Source: Methanobacterium_D sp040373355
GTDB lineage: Archaea > Methanobacteriota > Methanobacteria > Methanobacteriales > Methanobacteriaceae
Direction of reading: 5' to 3'
Assembly (NCBI RefSeq): GCF_047495555.1
Contig: NZ_CP166866.1
Span: 62,001 to 126,000, forward strand
Length of the DNA stretch: 64,000 bases
The notes beneath the pieces are model-generated. The model had not been told where the DNA came from. It saw only the letters and a program-made list of their open reading frames with translations, and ran no database searches. Position 1 is the first letter of the stretch. Each line of letters begins with the position of its first letter. Positions 1 through 8,845 of this stretch are shown here, piece by piece. The translations under genes and the position numbers were made by a program.

Positions 1-1
1 A

Positions 2-1627
2 AATAATATTTATGGTGTGGATATAAACGAGGAATCAGCTGAAATAACGAAACTTTCATTATTTTTAAAGGTATGTAAAAGTGGTTTAAAGCTCCCCAAT
101 TTAGATAATAATATCAAATGTGGAAACTCATTAGTGGATGATCCTAAATATACAGATAAACCATTTAATTGGGATAAAGAATTTAAACATATTTTAGAAT
201 CAGGTGGTTTTGATATTGTTATAGGTAATCCACCTTATGTAAGACATCATGGAATCAAGAATTTTAAACCATATTTAAAAGATAGATATGCAGTATATAC
301 TGGATTATCAGATATTTACGTATATTTCTTTGAATTAGGAGTCAATATTCTAAAGAAAGAAGGTATATTAGGTTATATATCTTCAAATAAGTTTATTAAA
401 GTGAATTATGGAAAACCTTTGAGAAAGTACATTTTAGATCATACATCATTTATGCGATATGTCGATCATACATGGGATAAGGTTTTTGAAGGTGCAACTG
501 TACATTCTTCCATTATAATTCTAAAAAAAGGAATTAGTAGTAAAAATAAGATTTTAGTAGATGATGACTTTGAAATTAAACAATCAGAGCTAAATGAAAG
601 TAGTTGGAGCTTTGTACGTCCCGAACTCATTGATTTAAAAAATAAAATAAACAAAAGAGGTATAAAACTTAAATCAATTGAAAATATTAATTTTCATATA
701 GGTATAATGACCGGATTTAATGAAGCATTTATAATTGATAAATATACTAAAGACCAGCTAATATCTAAAGATCCAAAGTGCATTGATGTAATAAAACCAT
801 TAATCAGAGGAAAAGATGTCAAAAGATGGAAAATTGATTATCAAGATTTATATTTAATTTTATCCAAAAGTGGAGATAGAACAGATTTAGAATATCCAGC
901 AATATTAGAACACTTTGAAAAATATCTAGAAAAATTAGAAGTAAGATGGAATAAAGGTAAATATTGGTTTAATTTAAGAGATTGTGATTATTATTCAGAA
1001 TTTGAAAAGCCTAAATTAATATATCCTGAAATATCCCCTAAACTTTTTGCAGTATATGATGAAAGTGGATTTTATACAAATGCTAAATGCTTTATAATTA
1101 CTTCAGATACAGTAAATCTTAAATATTTAAGCTCATTATTATCATCTAAAACCTTAAATTTCGTATTTAAGTTTTTAGGAAGTACATTAGAAGGAAAAAG
1201 GTTTAATTTAAGTAAAAGTTTTTTAGAAGAACTTCCAATTTATTCTGCAACTTTAGAACAACAAGAACCTATTATTGAAAAAACTGACAAAATGATTAAA
1301 CTTAATAAAGATTTAGTTAATGAAATAAATGGATTTAAAAAATGGTTAAAACGTACTTATGAAATCGAGAAGCTTTCTAAGAAGCTTGATAAATATTATG
1401 AATTATCTTTTGATGAGTTTTTAATTGAGATAAAAAAGAAAAAAGTTGATGTTAATTCTAGGAAAGTTCAGGAGCTTCTTAAAAAAGAATTTGATGATAG
1501 TTTGAATATTATTAATCCTTTGCTTTTAGAAATTGAAAAGAGTGATAATGAGATAGATCAGATGGTTTATGAGTTATATGGTCTTTCTGATGATGAAATT
1601 AAGATTATTGAAGATACTTTAAATTAA
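2..1627 (+). CDS. Eco57I/TaqI-type adenine-specific DNA methyltransferase (5' end cut by window)
   Basis: N6-adenine methyltransferase of a restriction-modification or BREX-like system. The frame is open to the window edge and already carries the conserved YGVDINEESAEITKLSL segment, so the GTG at 17 is internal and the SAM-binding motif I half lies outside. The catalytic motif is DIVIGNPPYVRHH (NPPY), followed by a methyltransferase core and a TaqI-like target-recognition region (about residues 200-430 of the visible part). The C-terminus ends in the usual EIDQMVYELYGLSDDE tail. A nuclease-like gene follows 57 bases downstream on the same strand, which suggests one defence locus. The recognition sequence cannot be told. 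The family is clear; whether the enzyme is type IIG, IIL or PglX-like is not, because the N-terminus is missing. Confidence 0.9.
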   Translation, partial: NNIYGVDINEESAEITKLSLFLKVCKSGLKLPNLDNNIKCGNSLVDDPKYTDKPFNWDKEFKHILESGGFDIVIGNPPYVRHHGIKNFKPYLKDRYAVYTGLSDIYVYFFELGVNILKKEGILGYISSNKFIKVNYGKPLRKYILDHTSFMRYVDHTWDKVFEGATVHSSIIILKKGISSKNKILVDDDFEIKQSELNESSWSFVRPELIDLKNKINKRGIKLKSIENINFHIGIMTGFNEAFIIDKYTKDQLISKDPKCIDVIKPLIRGKDVKRWKIDYQDLYLILSKSGDRTDLEYPAILEHFEKYLEKLEVRWNKGKYWFNLRDCDYYSEFEKPKLIYPEISPKLFAVYDESGFYTNAKCFIITSDTVNLKYLSSLLSSKTLNFVFKFLGSTLEGKRFNLSKSFLEELPIYSATLEQQEPIIEKTDKMIKLNKDLVNEINGFKKWLKRTYEIEKLSKKLDKYYELSFDEFLIEIKKKKVDVNSRKVQELLKKEFDDSLNIINPLLLEIEKSDNEIDQMVYELYGLSDDEIKIIEDTLN

Positions 1628-1684
1628 AGTAATTAATTTAGTAGCATAATATTTATAAATATCATTAATAGTATACTATATTTT

Positions 1685-3907
1685 ATGAAAGCCGGAGAAG
1701 AGTTTTTTTTAGATATAATTACAAAAAATATTCAGTTTAAAATACCTATTTATCAACGATTATATGATTGGAGAATTGAACATTGCCAGACTTTAATTGA
1801 GGATATTTATCAACTTTTACGGAATCCTGAAATACCATTACATTTTATGGGTTCAATTGTTTACATTGATGAAAATGATCAGACACGTGTTAATCCTACA
1901 AAAGAACTTTTATTGATTGATGGTCAACAGAGGATAACAACTTTCACCTTACTCTTTTTAATTTTAGAAGAAATAGCTAAAGATCAAGATAATGATGAAT
2001 TAGCTGAACAAATTCGAGAATCATATTTAATTAACAAGCATACTAAATTAGAAAATAAAGGAAAGCTCGTTTTAACTCAGACAGATAATAATGTTCTTGA
2101 AATGCTTTTAAATGGAGAAAATGCTACAGAAGTTGATTCTAATTTAGTTACTAATTATAATTATCTTAAAGATAGAATAATGGAAATGAATAATGACTTT
2201 TTGTTACAGGATATACATGATATCTTATACAAAGTTATGGTAGTAGATATTGGTTTATTAAAAGGAACTGACAATCCTCAACAGATATTTGAAAGTCTTA
2301 ATGCTACGGGAAAGGCATTAACAAACGCTGATTTAATTAGAAATTTCATATTAATGAATTTGGAAAGTGAAAAACAGAATTTTATATATACTAAATATTG
2401 GTATCCTATGGAAAACTTGTTAGAAGACCATTTAGAGTTTTTCCTAACAAATTTTGTATATATGAAAAAAGGAATCTCAACAAATATTAAGGATCTTTAC
2501 AAGGAATTTAAACTTTTATTTTATAAAAATTGTAATAATGAAGACGATGTCGAAAAATTTGCATCTGAACTTAAAAAGTATGCTGAATATTATGCTAATA
2601 CTGAATTTGAAGAAGAAAAGAATGAAAAGATTAATTCTGCCTTAAGAGATTTAAATAGATTAGGATATGACACATATATTCCATTCCTACTTAACGTTTA
2701 TAATGAATATAATGAAGGAAATATGGATACAAATGACTTATGTGAAATAATAAGGACAATAGAATCATTCTTATTTAGAAGGAGCATTTGTGAAATACCT
2801 ACAAATTCACTCAATCCAATATTTAGAACAATGTGGAAAAATATTACTAAAGCTGAAGAAATAGATATATCTGAACAATGTTCTCCATTAAATTTAAAAG
2901 ATAGTTTTATTAAAGAGCTTAAATCAGGTGAATGGAATAAAAGGTGGCCTGATGATAATGAATTTAGAGAAAACTTGATATATAACAATTTGTATGGTAA
3001 AAGATTCACTAAATTACTTTTAGAAGAACTAGAGAGGTTTAGCAGTAAAGAATCACAAAATAGAAGTTTTGATAATTTTAGTATCGAACACATCCTACCT
3101 CAGACAAGTGGAGATCCAGAAAAATTATCTAACGAATGGAAAGAAATGTTAGGTTCTGATTATCTAGAAATAAGAGAAAAATGGCTCCATAAACTTGGAA
3201 ATTTAACTTTAACTTGTTATAACCCTGCTTTATCAGATAAAAGTTTTGAATACAAAACACATATGGAAGATGGTTATGCAGATAGTCCTCTTAAATTAAA
3301 TCTTCAAATTGCAAAATATGAAAATTGGAATGAAGATGCCATTATAGATAGAAGCAATAAATTAGCTGAATTATCCATAAAAAGATGGAAATATGATTCA
3401 AGAGATTTTGAAAAAGATGAAGATACCTGTTATTTCATAACTCCACTTTCAGATAGAAAATCAGCCGATGGCGAAATCCTAAAAGCTTCTGAAATTATAC
3501 AAGATCTAATAGAAAATCAGGAATTATATGTTTTTACTGATAAAATCTATAAGAAAACTTCAATTAAAGAAGGTGACAATATTTGCTTTTATGAAGCTGG
3601 AAAAGGCATAGTATCTCATGCAAAGGTTTCTTCTGATCCTGAATGGATCGCAGAAAATGGGGATTATCCATGGGAATTTGAACTTAAAGATATTAATGTC
3701 TATTTGAATAATCCAAATCCTATTACTTCTGAAATTAAGAATAAATTAGATGAATTTAAAAATAAAAGCGAAAAGTATAATGTTGGTTTATTTGTTAGAA
3801 CCACTCAAAAAATAACTAAACATGATTTTGATATTCTAACTCAAAACTCGATTATAAACGAAAAAGAAATTACTTTAACTGATTTTAATAAACCACTTGA
3901 AGTATGA
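1685..3907 (+). CDS. GmrSD-like DUF262-DUF1524 nuclease with C-terminal PUA/EVE-like domain
   Basis: Probable modification-dependent (type IV) or anti-phage nuclease of 740 residues. The N-terminal DUF262 part shows IPIYQRLYDW and the hallmark IDGQQR motif (about residue 81), which in this family binds and hydrolyses NTP. The DUF1524 part has FSIEHILPQ and a later HKLGNLTLT, the His-Me/HNH nuclease signature (about residues 463-520). The last 125 residues (CYFITPLSD, then GDNICFYEAGKGIV) look like an EVE/ASCH-type PUA fold, a fold that in other proteins reads modified bases. It lies just downstream of an adenine methyltransferase. The EVE-like assignment is inferred from pattern, not from a profile search. 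Confidence 0.85.
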   Translation: MKAGEEFFLDIITKNIQFKIPIYQRLYDWRIEHCQTLIEDIYQLLRNPEIPLHFMGSIVYIDENDQTRVNPTKELLLIDGQQRITTFTLLFLILEEIAKDQDNDELAEQIRESYLINKHTKLENKGKLVLTQTDNNVLEMLLNGENATEVDSNLVTNYNYLKDRIMEMNNDFLLQDIHDILYKVMVVDIGLLKGTDNPQQIFESLNATGKALTNADLIRNFILMNLESEKQNFIYTKYWYPMENLLEDHLEFFLTNFVYMKKGISTNIKDLYKEFKLLFYKNCNNEDDVEKFASELKKYAEYYANTEFEEEKNEKINSALRDLNRLGYDTYIPFLLNVYNEYNEGNMDTNDLCEIIRTIESFLFRRSICEIPTNSLNPIFRTMWKNITKAEEIDISEQCSPLNLKDSFIKELKSGEWNKRWPDDNEFRENLIYNNLYGKRFTKLLLEELERFSSKESQNRSFDNFSIEHILPQTSGDPEKLSNEWKEMLGSDYLEIREKWLHKLGNLTLTCYNPALSDKSFEYKTHMEDGYADSPLKLNLQIAKYENWNEDAIIDRSNKLAELSIKRWKYDSRDFEKDEDTCYFITPLSDRKSADGEILKASEIIQDLIENQELYVFTDKIYKKTSIKEGDNICFYEAGKGIVSHAKVSSDPEWIAENGDYPWEFELKDINVYLNNPNPITSEIKNKLDEFKNKSEKYNVGLFVRTTQKITKHDFDILTQNSIINEKEITLTDFNKPLEV

Positions 3908-4271
3908 AAAATCTTCATTTAATTAATTTTTAAAATTATAGAATTTTTTTCAAGTCTTTTCTTTATAATCTTAACTTTATCGGCATTGAATAGAATGTTA
4001 TCATCTCACATTCATATGATTGTATTTTGCATTATCTCATTTTTATTAGGATATTTTTTATTATGATATTGAAAATTTGTATGTCAAAAATTTGTCATAT
4101 TGTCTACGTTTCATGTAACTTATTATGTACATTGTTTAAAGAAAATAAAATAATTAATATCTATTTTTAGTAATTACTAACATCTGTGCATTTAGAATAG
4201 ATAAATTTAAAAGTTATCCATAATTAATAATCATTATCAATTTAACTAAATGACTTTAAGGAGGTAAAATT
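3908..4271. other. Gene-free AT-rich stretch, promoter of the symporter pair
   Basis: A T-rich run after 3907 could end transcription of the defence genes. No small gene or strong inverted repeat is visible in the middle. A TATA-like AAATTTAAAAG lies near 4204-4213, and a strong ribosome binding site AAGGAGGT sits just before the ATG at 4272. Confidence 0.4.
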
Positions 4272-4478
4272 ATGGTATTAGGAATTGAAGATCCCTGGAT
4301 ATGGGGAGCATATATACTCTGTATCTTAAGTATGCTTTTATGTGTAGTTTACGGTGCCTTAAACTGGAATAAAGGTGGCGAAAATGAAGAAGAGCAAATT
4401 AGAGAAGAAATAGAATGGCACAAAAAAGAAAAAGAAATGGAAGAAAAAGAACTAGGATTATGGGATGAAGAAGGATAG
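4272..4478 (+). CDS. Small membrane protein, symporter accessory subunit
   Basis: A 68-residue protein with one transmembrane segment (WGAYILCILSMLLCVVYGAL, about residues 11-30) and a highly charged Glu/Lys helix after it. It has a strong AAGGAGGT site and its stop shares a base with the GTG start of the symporter gene that follows, so the two are translationally coupled. Small proteins of this layout are known next to SSS-family symporters in archaea and bacteria and are named symporter small accessory protein. A role in stability or gating of the transporter is inferred from position only. Confidence 0.75.
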   Translation: MVLGIEDPWIWGAYILCILSMLLCVVYGALNWNKGGENEEEQIREEIEWHKKEKEMEEKELGLWDEEG

Positions 4479-6085
4479 TGGATTACATGGATAGCACGAC
4501 ATTACTCAGCATTATAGTCTTAATATACCTTTTAATGGTAGGATACGTTGGCTACGTGGCCTGGAAGCGTACTAAAAGCGCTGCTGATTACATGGTAGCA
4601 GGAAGAGAAACCCACCCATTTATCATGGCACTCAGTTACGGAGCAACGTTTATCAGTACCTCTGCTATTGTAGGATTTGGAGGAACTGCAGCAGTATATG
4701 GAATGGGCCTTCTATGGCTTACAGTTTTAAATATTCTTGTGGGTATTTTTATTGCATTTGTATTATTTGGTAAAAGAACTCGTAAAATGGGGCACAATTT
4801 AAGTGCATTAACTTTTCCCGAGTTTTTATCACGACGTTTTAATAGTAAATTTATTCAATACTTCTCAGGAGCAATAATATTTTTAGGAATGCCATTATAT
4901 GCTTCTGCAGTTTTAATTGGTATGTCCCGATTTGTGGAAACAACTCTCAATATCGATTATACATTTGCTTTAATAGCAATGGCAATTATCGTAGCAGTTT
5001 ATGTCATTTTTGGAGGAATAAGGGGAGTATTGTACACTGATGCGCTCCAGGGAACAATAATGTTTGTAGGAGTAGTAATATTATTAGGTGCAATTTACTG
5101 GTTCCTTGGAGGCGTGACCGAGGCTCATCAAGCTTTAACTAATTTAGTTAATATAGTACCTGCAAATTCTACTGCTTCTGCTACAGCTACTGGTTTTACA
5201 GGTTGGACGTCAATGCCTTCGTTTAACAGTCCATTTTGGTGGACCCTCGTAAGTACACTCATTTTAGGTGTTGGTATTGGAGTTTTATCCCAACCTCAAC
5301 TTGCAGTAAGATTCATGACTGTAAGATCAAACCGTGAATTAAATAGGGCAGTTCTTATTGGTGGAATATTTATATTTATGATGACCGGGACTGCTTTTAT
5401 CGTGGGCGCTCTTTCCAACGTGTATTTCTTTGATACGGTAGGAAAATTAGCCATTCAAGTTGCTGGAGGAAATGCAGATAAAATCATTCCTGCTTTCATA
5501 TCTGCAGCTATGCCTCTTTGGTTTGCCTACTTGTTCATGATTACACTACTTTCAGCTGCAATGTCAACACTATCCGCACAATTCCACGTACAAGGAACAG
5601 CACTCGGTAGAGACATTTATGAAACAGTTTCAGGAAGAAAAGGTAAAAACTCAGTACTTGTTGCAAGACTCGGAATTACAATAGCAGTTATAATAGCAGT
5701 TGTTCTCGGACTTATACTTCCAGCTAATATCATAGCTGTAGGGACTGCTATATGGTTCAGTATAACTGCAGCAGCGTTCCTTTCAATGTATGCATTCGCA
5801 TTATTCTGGAAACGTTCAACAAAAGTTGGAGTTATATCCGGATTAGTTACAGGTACACTTATAAGTGTTTTATGGTTAGTATTCGAATACAAAAAGTCAG
5901 CAGAAGCATTAGGTATCTGTAAAGCAATTACTGGTCAAGTAGTTCTTATACCTTCAATGCCATGGCCAACAGTTGATTCAATAGTAATAGCATTACCTAT
6001 TGCATTTATTGTTACTGTTGTAGTCAGCTTATTAACCAAACCACAACCAAAAGAAGAATTAGACAAAATATTTGAGGGAATTTAA
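4478..6085 (+). CDS. Sodium:solute symporter (SSS family)
   Basis: Membrane symporter of 535 residues with about 13 hydrophobic helices, matching the usual length of PutP/PanF-type carriers. Family features include KSAADYMVAGRE near residue 33, SYGATFISTSAIVGFGG in helix 2, and FGGIRGVLYTDALQG near residue 179. The start is GTG overlapping the previous stop; an ATG three codons later is also possible. The substrate is not evident. A Ser/Ala/Thr-rich periplasmic loop (about 225-245) is unremarkable. It is co-translated with the small accessory protein and followed by a non-coding hairpin array, so this pair is probably a complete operon. Confidence 0.9.
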   Translation: MDYMDSTTLLSIIVLIYLLMVGYVGYVAWKRTKSAADYMVAGRETHPFIMALSYGATFISTSAIVGFGGTAAVYGMGLLWLTVLNILVGIFIAFVLFGKRTRKMGHNLSALTFPEFLSRRFNSKFIQYFSGAIIFLGMPLYASAVLIGMSRFVETTLNIDYTFALIAMAIIVAVYVIFGGIRGVLYTDALQGTIMFVGVVILLGAIYWFLGGVTEAHQALTNLVNIVPANSTASATATGFTGWTSMPSFNSPFWWTLVSTLILGVGIGVLSQPQLAVRFMTVRSNRELNRAVLIGGIFIFMMTGTAFIVGALSNVYFFDTVGKLAIQVAGGNADKIIPAFISAAMPLWFAYLFMITLLSAAMSTLSAQFHVQGTALGRDIYETVSGRKGKNSVLVARLGITIAVIIAVVLGLILPANIIAVGTAIWFSITAAAFLSMYAFALFWKRSTKVGVISGLVTGTLISVLWLVFEYKKSAEALGICKAITGQVVLIPSMPWPTVDSIVIALPIAFIVTVVVSLLTKPQPKEELDKIFEGI

Positions 6086-6104
6086 CACTAAAAAATTATT
6101 GATT

Positions 6105-6400
6105 TTCGGTGGTTGCGAAATGTAATTTCACAACCGTAAAAACCTTCGGTTTTTACATGTTAAATGAAATTTAATTTCCTGAACAGTGAAATTCTACGAA
6201 TTTACGCTTCGTCAAAATCAAAACTAGCAAATACTGAGTGTTTGTATATTCAAAATTCTTTTAATTTTGAAAGATTTTGACAGTGCTTGAGGCCGGCGAA
6301 TTTCTTATTCGCGGCATTCGAAATTTTCAATTTCGATGTCCCGAAAACGAAGTTTTTGAGGCCCACATAAATTCTATGAATTTATGTAGGGTCCCTCTTT
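6105..6400. repeat. Mini-hairpin array 1
   Basis: About 300 non-coding bases made almost entirely of short back-to-back inverted repeats with 2-5 base loops: AAAAACCTTCGGTTTTT, AAATTCTACGAATTT, CAAAATTCTTTTAATTTTG, GCGAATTTCTTATTCGC, CGAAATTTTCAATTTCG and ACATAAATTCTATGAATTTATGT. Some pairs of linkers also match each other (GGTTG...CAACC, GGCAT...ATGTCC), suggesting nested stems. The linker CCTGAACAG and the GAGGCC-type linkers recur in the arrays near 39.2 and 39.6 kb. It lies between convergent genes. The sequence of each stem differs, so this is a shared architecture rather than a copied repeat. Confidence 0.8.
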
Positions 6401-6823
6401 TTATTTTTTATATTTTCCTTTGTACACACGTTTTAAGAATTGAGGGCATGTCCTCGGATATTTACTTTGAGACTGTTGGTAAATCTCATTAGTTATTTCT
6501 GCTTCAAGTTCTTTATTTTTAGAAGCTGAAATTGAGATTTTTTCGTTTTCAAAATTGGCAGTTAGTTTCTCTTCTCCAATGTGCATTTCTAATTCTAAGT
6601 AGTTTAAATATTTCATATCTCTTTGAATATCAAAAACCAGGTCTGAAGATAGTTTAAGCAATTTTTTTGATGAATATATATGAGTATTATTAGGTGTAAC
6701 TATTTTTTTGATGTAAAATGGTGCACATCCTTCGCTAACACATGCCTTACGTGCGGTTCAATAGAGGCATAGGAGAATCTTTTTTTCAAATTCAATATCA
6801 TTTTCAAACTTAATAGTTTGCAT
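6401..6823 (-). pseudogene. Unrecognised small gene interrupted by an in-frame TGA
   Basis: Reading from an ATG at 6823 with a good GGAGGG site, the frame gives MQTIKFENDIEFEKKILLCLY, meets TGA at 6760-6758, and stays open in the same frame for about 120 more codons to 6401. The downstream part (TARKACVSEGCAPFYIKK onward) is protein-like: charged, with a KYLNYLELEMHIGEEKLTANF segment. I recognise no family. The simplest reading is a nonsense mutation. A shorter protein starting near 6661 (86 residues) would be possible but has no clear ribosome binding site. UGA readthrough as selenocysteine is not expected in Methanobacteriales. Confidence 0.5.
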
Positions 6824-6850
6824 AAAGATCCCTCCATACGTTTTTAGATA

Positions 6851-6876
6851 AATAGTTCCATTTAGACAGAACTATT
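6851..6876 (-). promoter_or_regulatory. Inverted repeat upstream of the broken gene
   Basis: AATAGTTC and GAACTATT are perfect 8-base arms around a 10-base spacer, about 30 bases before the ATG at 6823. It may be an operator or a leader hairpin. No T-run follows on the minus strand, so a terminator is unlikely. Confidence 0.4.
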
Positions 6877-7048
6877 TAAACTTATTAATGGAAGTGAAAT
6901 TCAATTCTTGTTTTATTTTTAAATTTTCAAATATATATTCAACGAAGAAAACAAAGAAAAATGAATTGTAATAGTCCAATTATAATTTAATTGAACTGAA
7001 TAACCTTAATTTTAAAAATTAATATATTTTATATTTTAAATCAAATTA

Positions 7049-7468
7049 TTACCCTTTTGAATGTATTCTAGATTTCTTATCTGCTTTGGAAGCTGTATTT
7101 CCATCGTCATCATCTTCAGAACTTATGCCTAAAAGTGCCGTTAATTGATAACGTCTTCCATAAGTAATAGCTGATCCTATTCCTTGAGCTGTATTTTTAT
7201 CAGGTTTTAAGAGTAATTTATCCGTTTCAATTACCTCACCTGATGTGTGAATTAATTTAGTTTGAATATATACATCTCCAGCTTCATTACTTCCAGTATT
7301 TTGGATTAATAATATTTCATTTTCAGTTAAAATAGGACGTACACAGTTTAAAATATCAGGTAATGGTGCATATTTACTTTTAAAAAATGGATTTGTAGCC
7401 GTATTTGATGGATTTTTGATTTCTCTTTGAACTTCTAATAGTGCAGATGCAATATTTTTGATTTCCAT
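7049..7468 (-). CDS. ERF-family single-strand DNA annealing protein
   Basis: Phage-type recombinase of 139 residues that anneals complementary single strands. The signature region is KYAPLPDILNCVRPIL (about residues 31-46) and IGSAITYGRRYQLTALLGI near residues 97-115, followed by an acidic EDDDDGN tail, all typical of the ERF core. It is shorter than many phage ERF proteins and lacks a long C-terminal region. The start has an AGGAGTGAT site. It is the last intact gene of a minus-strand group with NucS, an OB-like protein and an RHH regulator, which suggests a mobile or phage-derived repair cassette. Confidence 0.85.
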   Translation of the reverse strand: MEIKNIASALLEVQREIKNPSNTATNPFFKSKYAPLPDILNCVRPILTENEILLIQNTGSNEAGDVYIQTKLIHTSGEVIETDKLLLKPDKNTAQGIGSAITYGRRYQLTALLGISSEDDDDGNTASKADKKSRIHSKG

Positions 7469-7505
7469 TATATCACTCCTTTGAGTTTGTACTAAATAAC
7501 TTCAT

Positions 7506-8243
7506 CTAAGAAAAAAAATCAGATTTAGACGTCATGGGAGGGTTTAATGATATAAATTCAAGGCCATAACTTTTTAGAAGTTTTAAAGCGCTGCCAGTAA
7601 TAGATGGGGCAACAACAATACCTCTTAAATCTTCATTTTGCCCACTAAGGTTATCTACATATCTTTTTAGTTGACTCACAGCATCTAATGTAGCTCTTCC
7701 TCTTTTAAGCTCTAAAACTATAAGTTTACCATCCTTATCGTTTCCCATGATGTCAATTACCCCATTTGAAATAGATTTTTCCATGGCTAATGGTTTAAAT
7801 CCTTCCTCAATGACTTCCGGATTTTCATAAATATAATCAGCCATATCTCTTTCACTACCGCTTAAATTAAGCTTTTCATCATCTTTAGGGATAAAAAACA
7901 TTACAGCATGTGTTTTTGATATTTCAACTTCAAGTAGCTCTTTAGGTTTCCTTCTTATGCTTTTTAGCCTAATTAACCCCTTTTCAATTTTATATGTTGT
8001 GTTACATCCGGGAGGCTGCCAGTTTACAGGGTTTCTCTTTTCACCTTTATGCACAAGGAAGGATCCATCAGATTTAACTATAATAACCCGGTCTCCAGAT
8101 TCAAGCGTGCTTTTAGCTCTACCTTCATAAAAAACCTTGCAACATGCAGTGATTATTAAGACAGCTCTATTTTTAAGACCCTTTTTCAATAGTTCTTCTG
8201 TTTCTTCTACACTGGGATTTTCCTTTACTTTCATATTTTCCAT
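7506..8243 (-). CDS. nucS: NucS/EndoMS mismatch-specific endonuclease
   Basis: Archaeal and actinobacterial nuclease that cuts both strands at mismatches, replacing MutS/MutL. At 245 residues it has the family length. The N-terminal DNA-binding half has FYEGRAKSTLESGDRVIIVK and VNWQPPGCN; the C-terminal RecB-like nuclease half has GVIDIMGNDKDGKLIVLELK (the D and E-x-K catalytic set) and QLKRYV. The tail ends in SKSDFFS, which could be a minimal PCNA-binding motif, as known for archaeal NucS; that is inference. It lies 37 bases upstream of the ERF gene. Placement with phage-type genes raises the question whether this is the host copy or a cargo copy. Confidence 0.93.
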   Translation of the reverse strand: MENMKVKENPSVEETEELLKKGLKNRAVLIITACCKVFYEGRAKSTLESGDRVIIVKSDGSFLVHKGEKRNPVNWQPPGCNTTYKIEKGLIRLKSIRRKPKELLEVEISKTHAVMFFIPKDDEKLNLSGSERDMADYIYENPEVIEEGFKPLAMEKSISNGVIDIMGNDKDGKLIVLELKRGRATLDAVSQLKRYVDNLSGQNEDLRGIVVAPSITGSALKLLKSYGLEFISLNPPMTSKSDFFS

Positions 8244-8334
8244 GACGAATACTGTCCTTAAAATGAATTATTAGTTGAAATTACTTTGAAAATAATGAAA
8301 TGGATTAAAATAAAAAATAAGTAAAAATCAAATA

Positions 8335-8817
8335 TTATGATTCTGCTAATGCTTCTGCTCCAATTATAGCAATATTAGGAGTTTTTGCATTAGGGTTACT
8401 AGGTTGGACAGCTTTAGCTGTAACTTTATCGATTTTTTCGTTAACTGTTTCTCTGAATGTATCAAAAACTACAGAGTAACTTTCAAGTTGATTTAACTGT
8501 GTATCGTTTAATGTATGGTTTAGACTATCAATTAACTGATATACTCTGCCGCCTTTTGCACCATAGATTGACACAATATCATCATTAGTATAAACAGAAG
8601 TATTTATTCCACAAACCCATTTTTTCTTGTTATCATGATCTGTAATTATCAAATAAAATTGATTGATTTCATTTCCCCTAAATTCCTGAGTTTTTATTTC
8701 TGATATGTATATTTCACCGCTTAGTTCATCCCCTACTTCCAATTCTGAAAGATAGGTGGCATCGTAGTCTTCATCATTAAAATTTGAACTTCCCCTCTGG
8801 ATTCCTAAATCAAGCAT
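8335..8817 (-). CDS. Hypothetical protein, possible OB-fold single-strand DNA-binding protein
   Basis: A 160-residue protein with an excellent AGGAGGTAG site. No family is recognised. Residues 24-80 (LSELEVGDELSGEIYISEIK, then FYLIITDHDNKKKWVCGI) read like a five-strand beta barrel of OB type; the remainder is helical with a low-complexity tail (QPSNPNAKTPN). Position between an RHH regulator and NucS-ERF makes a single-strand DNA-binding partner for the ERF annealase a natural guess. The fold is inferred from strand pattern only. Confidence 0.5.
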   Translation of the reverse strand: MLDLGIQRGSSNFNDEDYDATYLSELEVGDELSGEIYISEIKTQEFRGNEINQFYLIITDHDNKKKWVCGINTSVYTNDDIVSIYGAKGGRVYQLIDSLNHTLNDTQLNQLESYSVVFDTFRETVNEKIDKVTAKAVQPSNPNAKTPNIAIIGAEALAES

Positions 8818-8845
8818 TTAACTACCTCCTGCGTGAGAATTAAGG

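Noticed and set aside
6735..6790. CGTGCGGTTCA in the + strand looked like part of a group II intron domain V
   Set aside because: No complementary AGC-type partner arm, no domain VI and no intron-encoded protein nearby; the match is too short.
6401..6823. In-frame TGA read as selenocysteine
   Set aside because: Methanobacteriales are not known to use selenocysteine, there is no SECIS-like stem, and the product is not a known selenoprotein.
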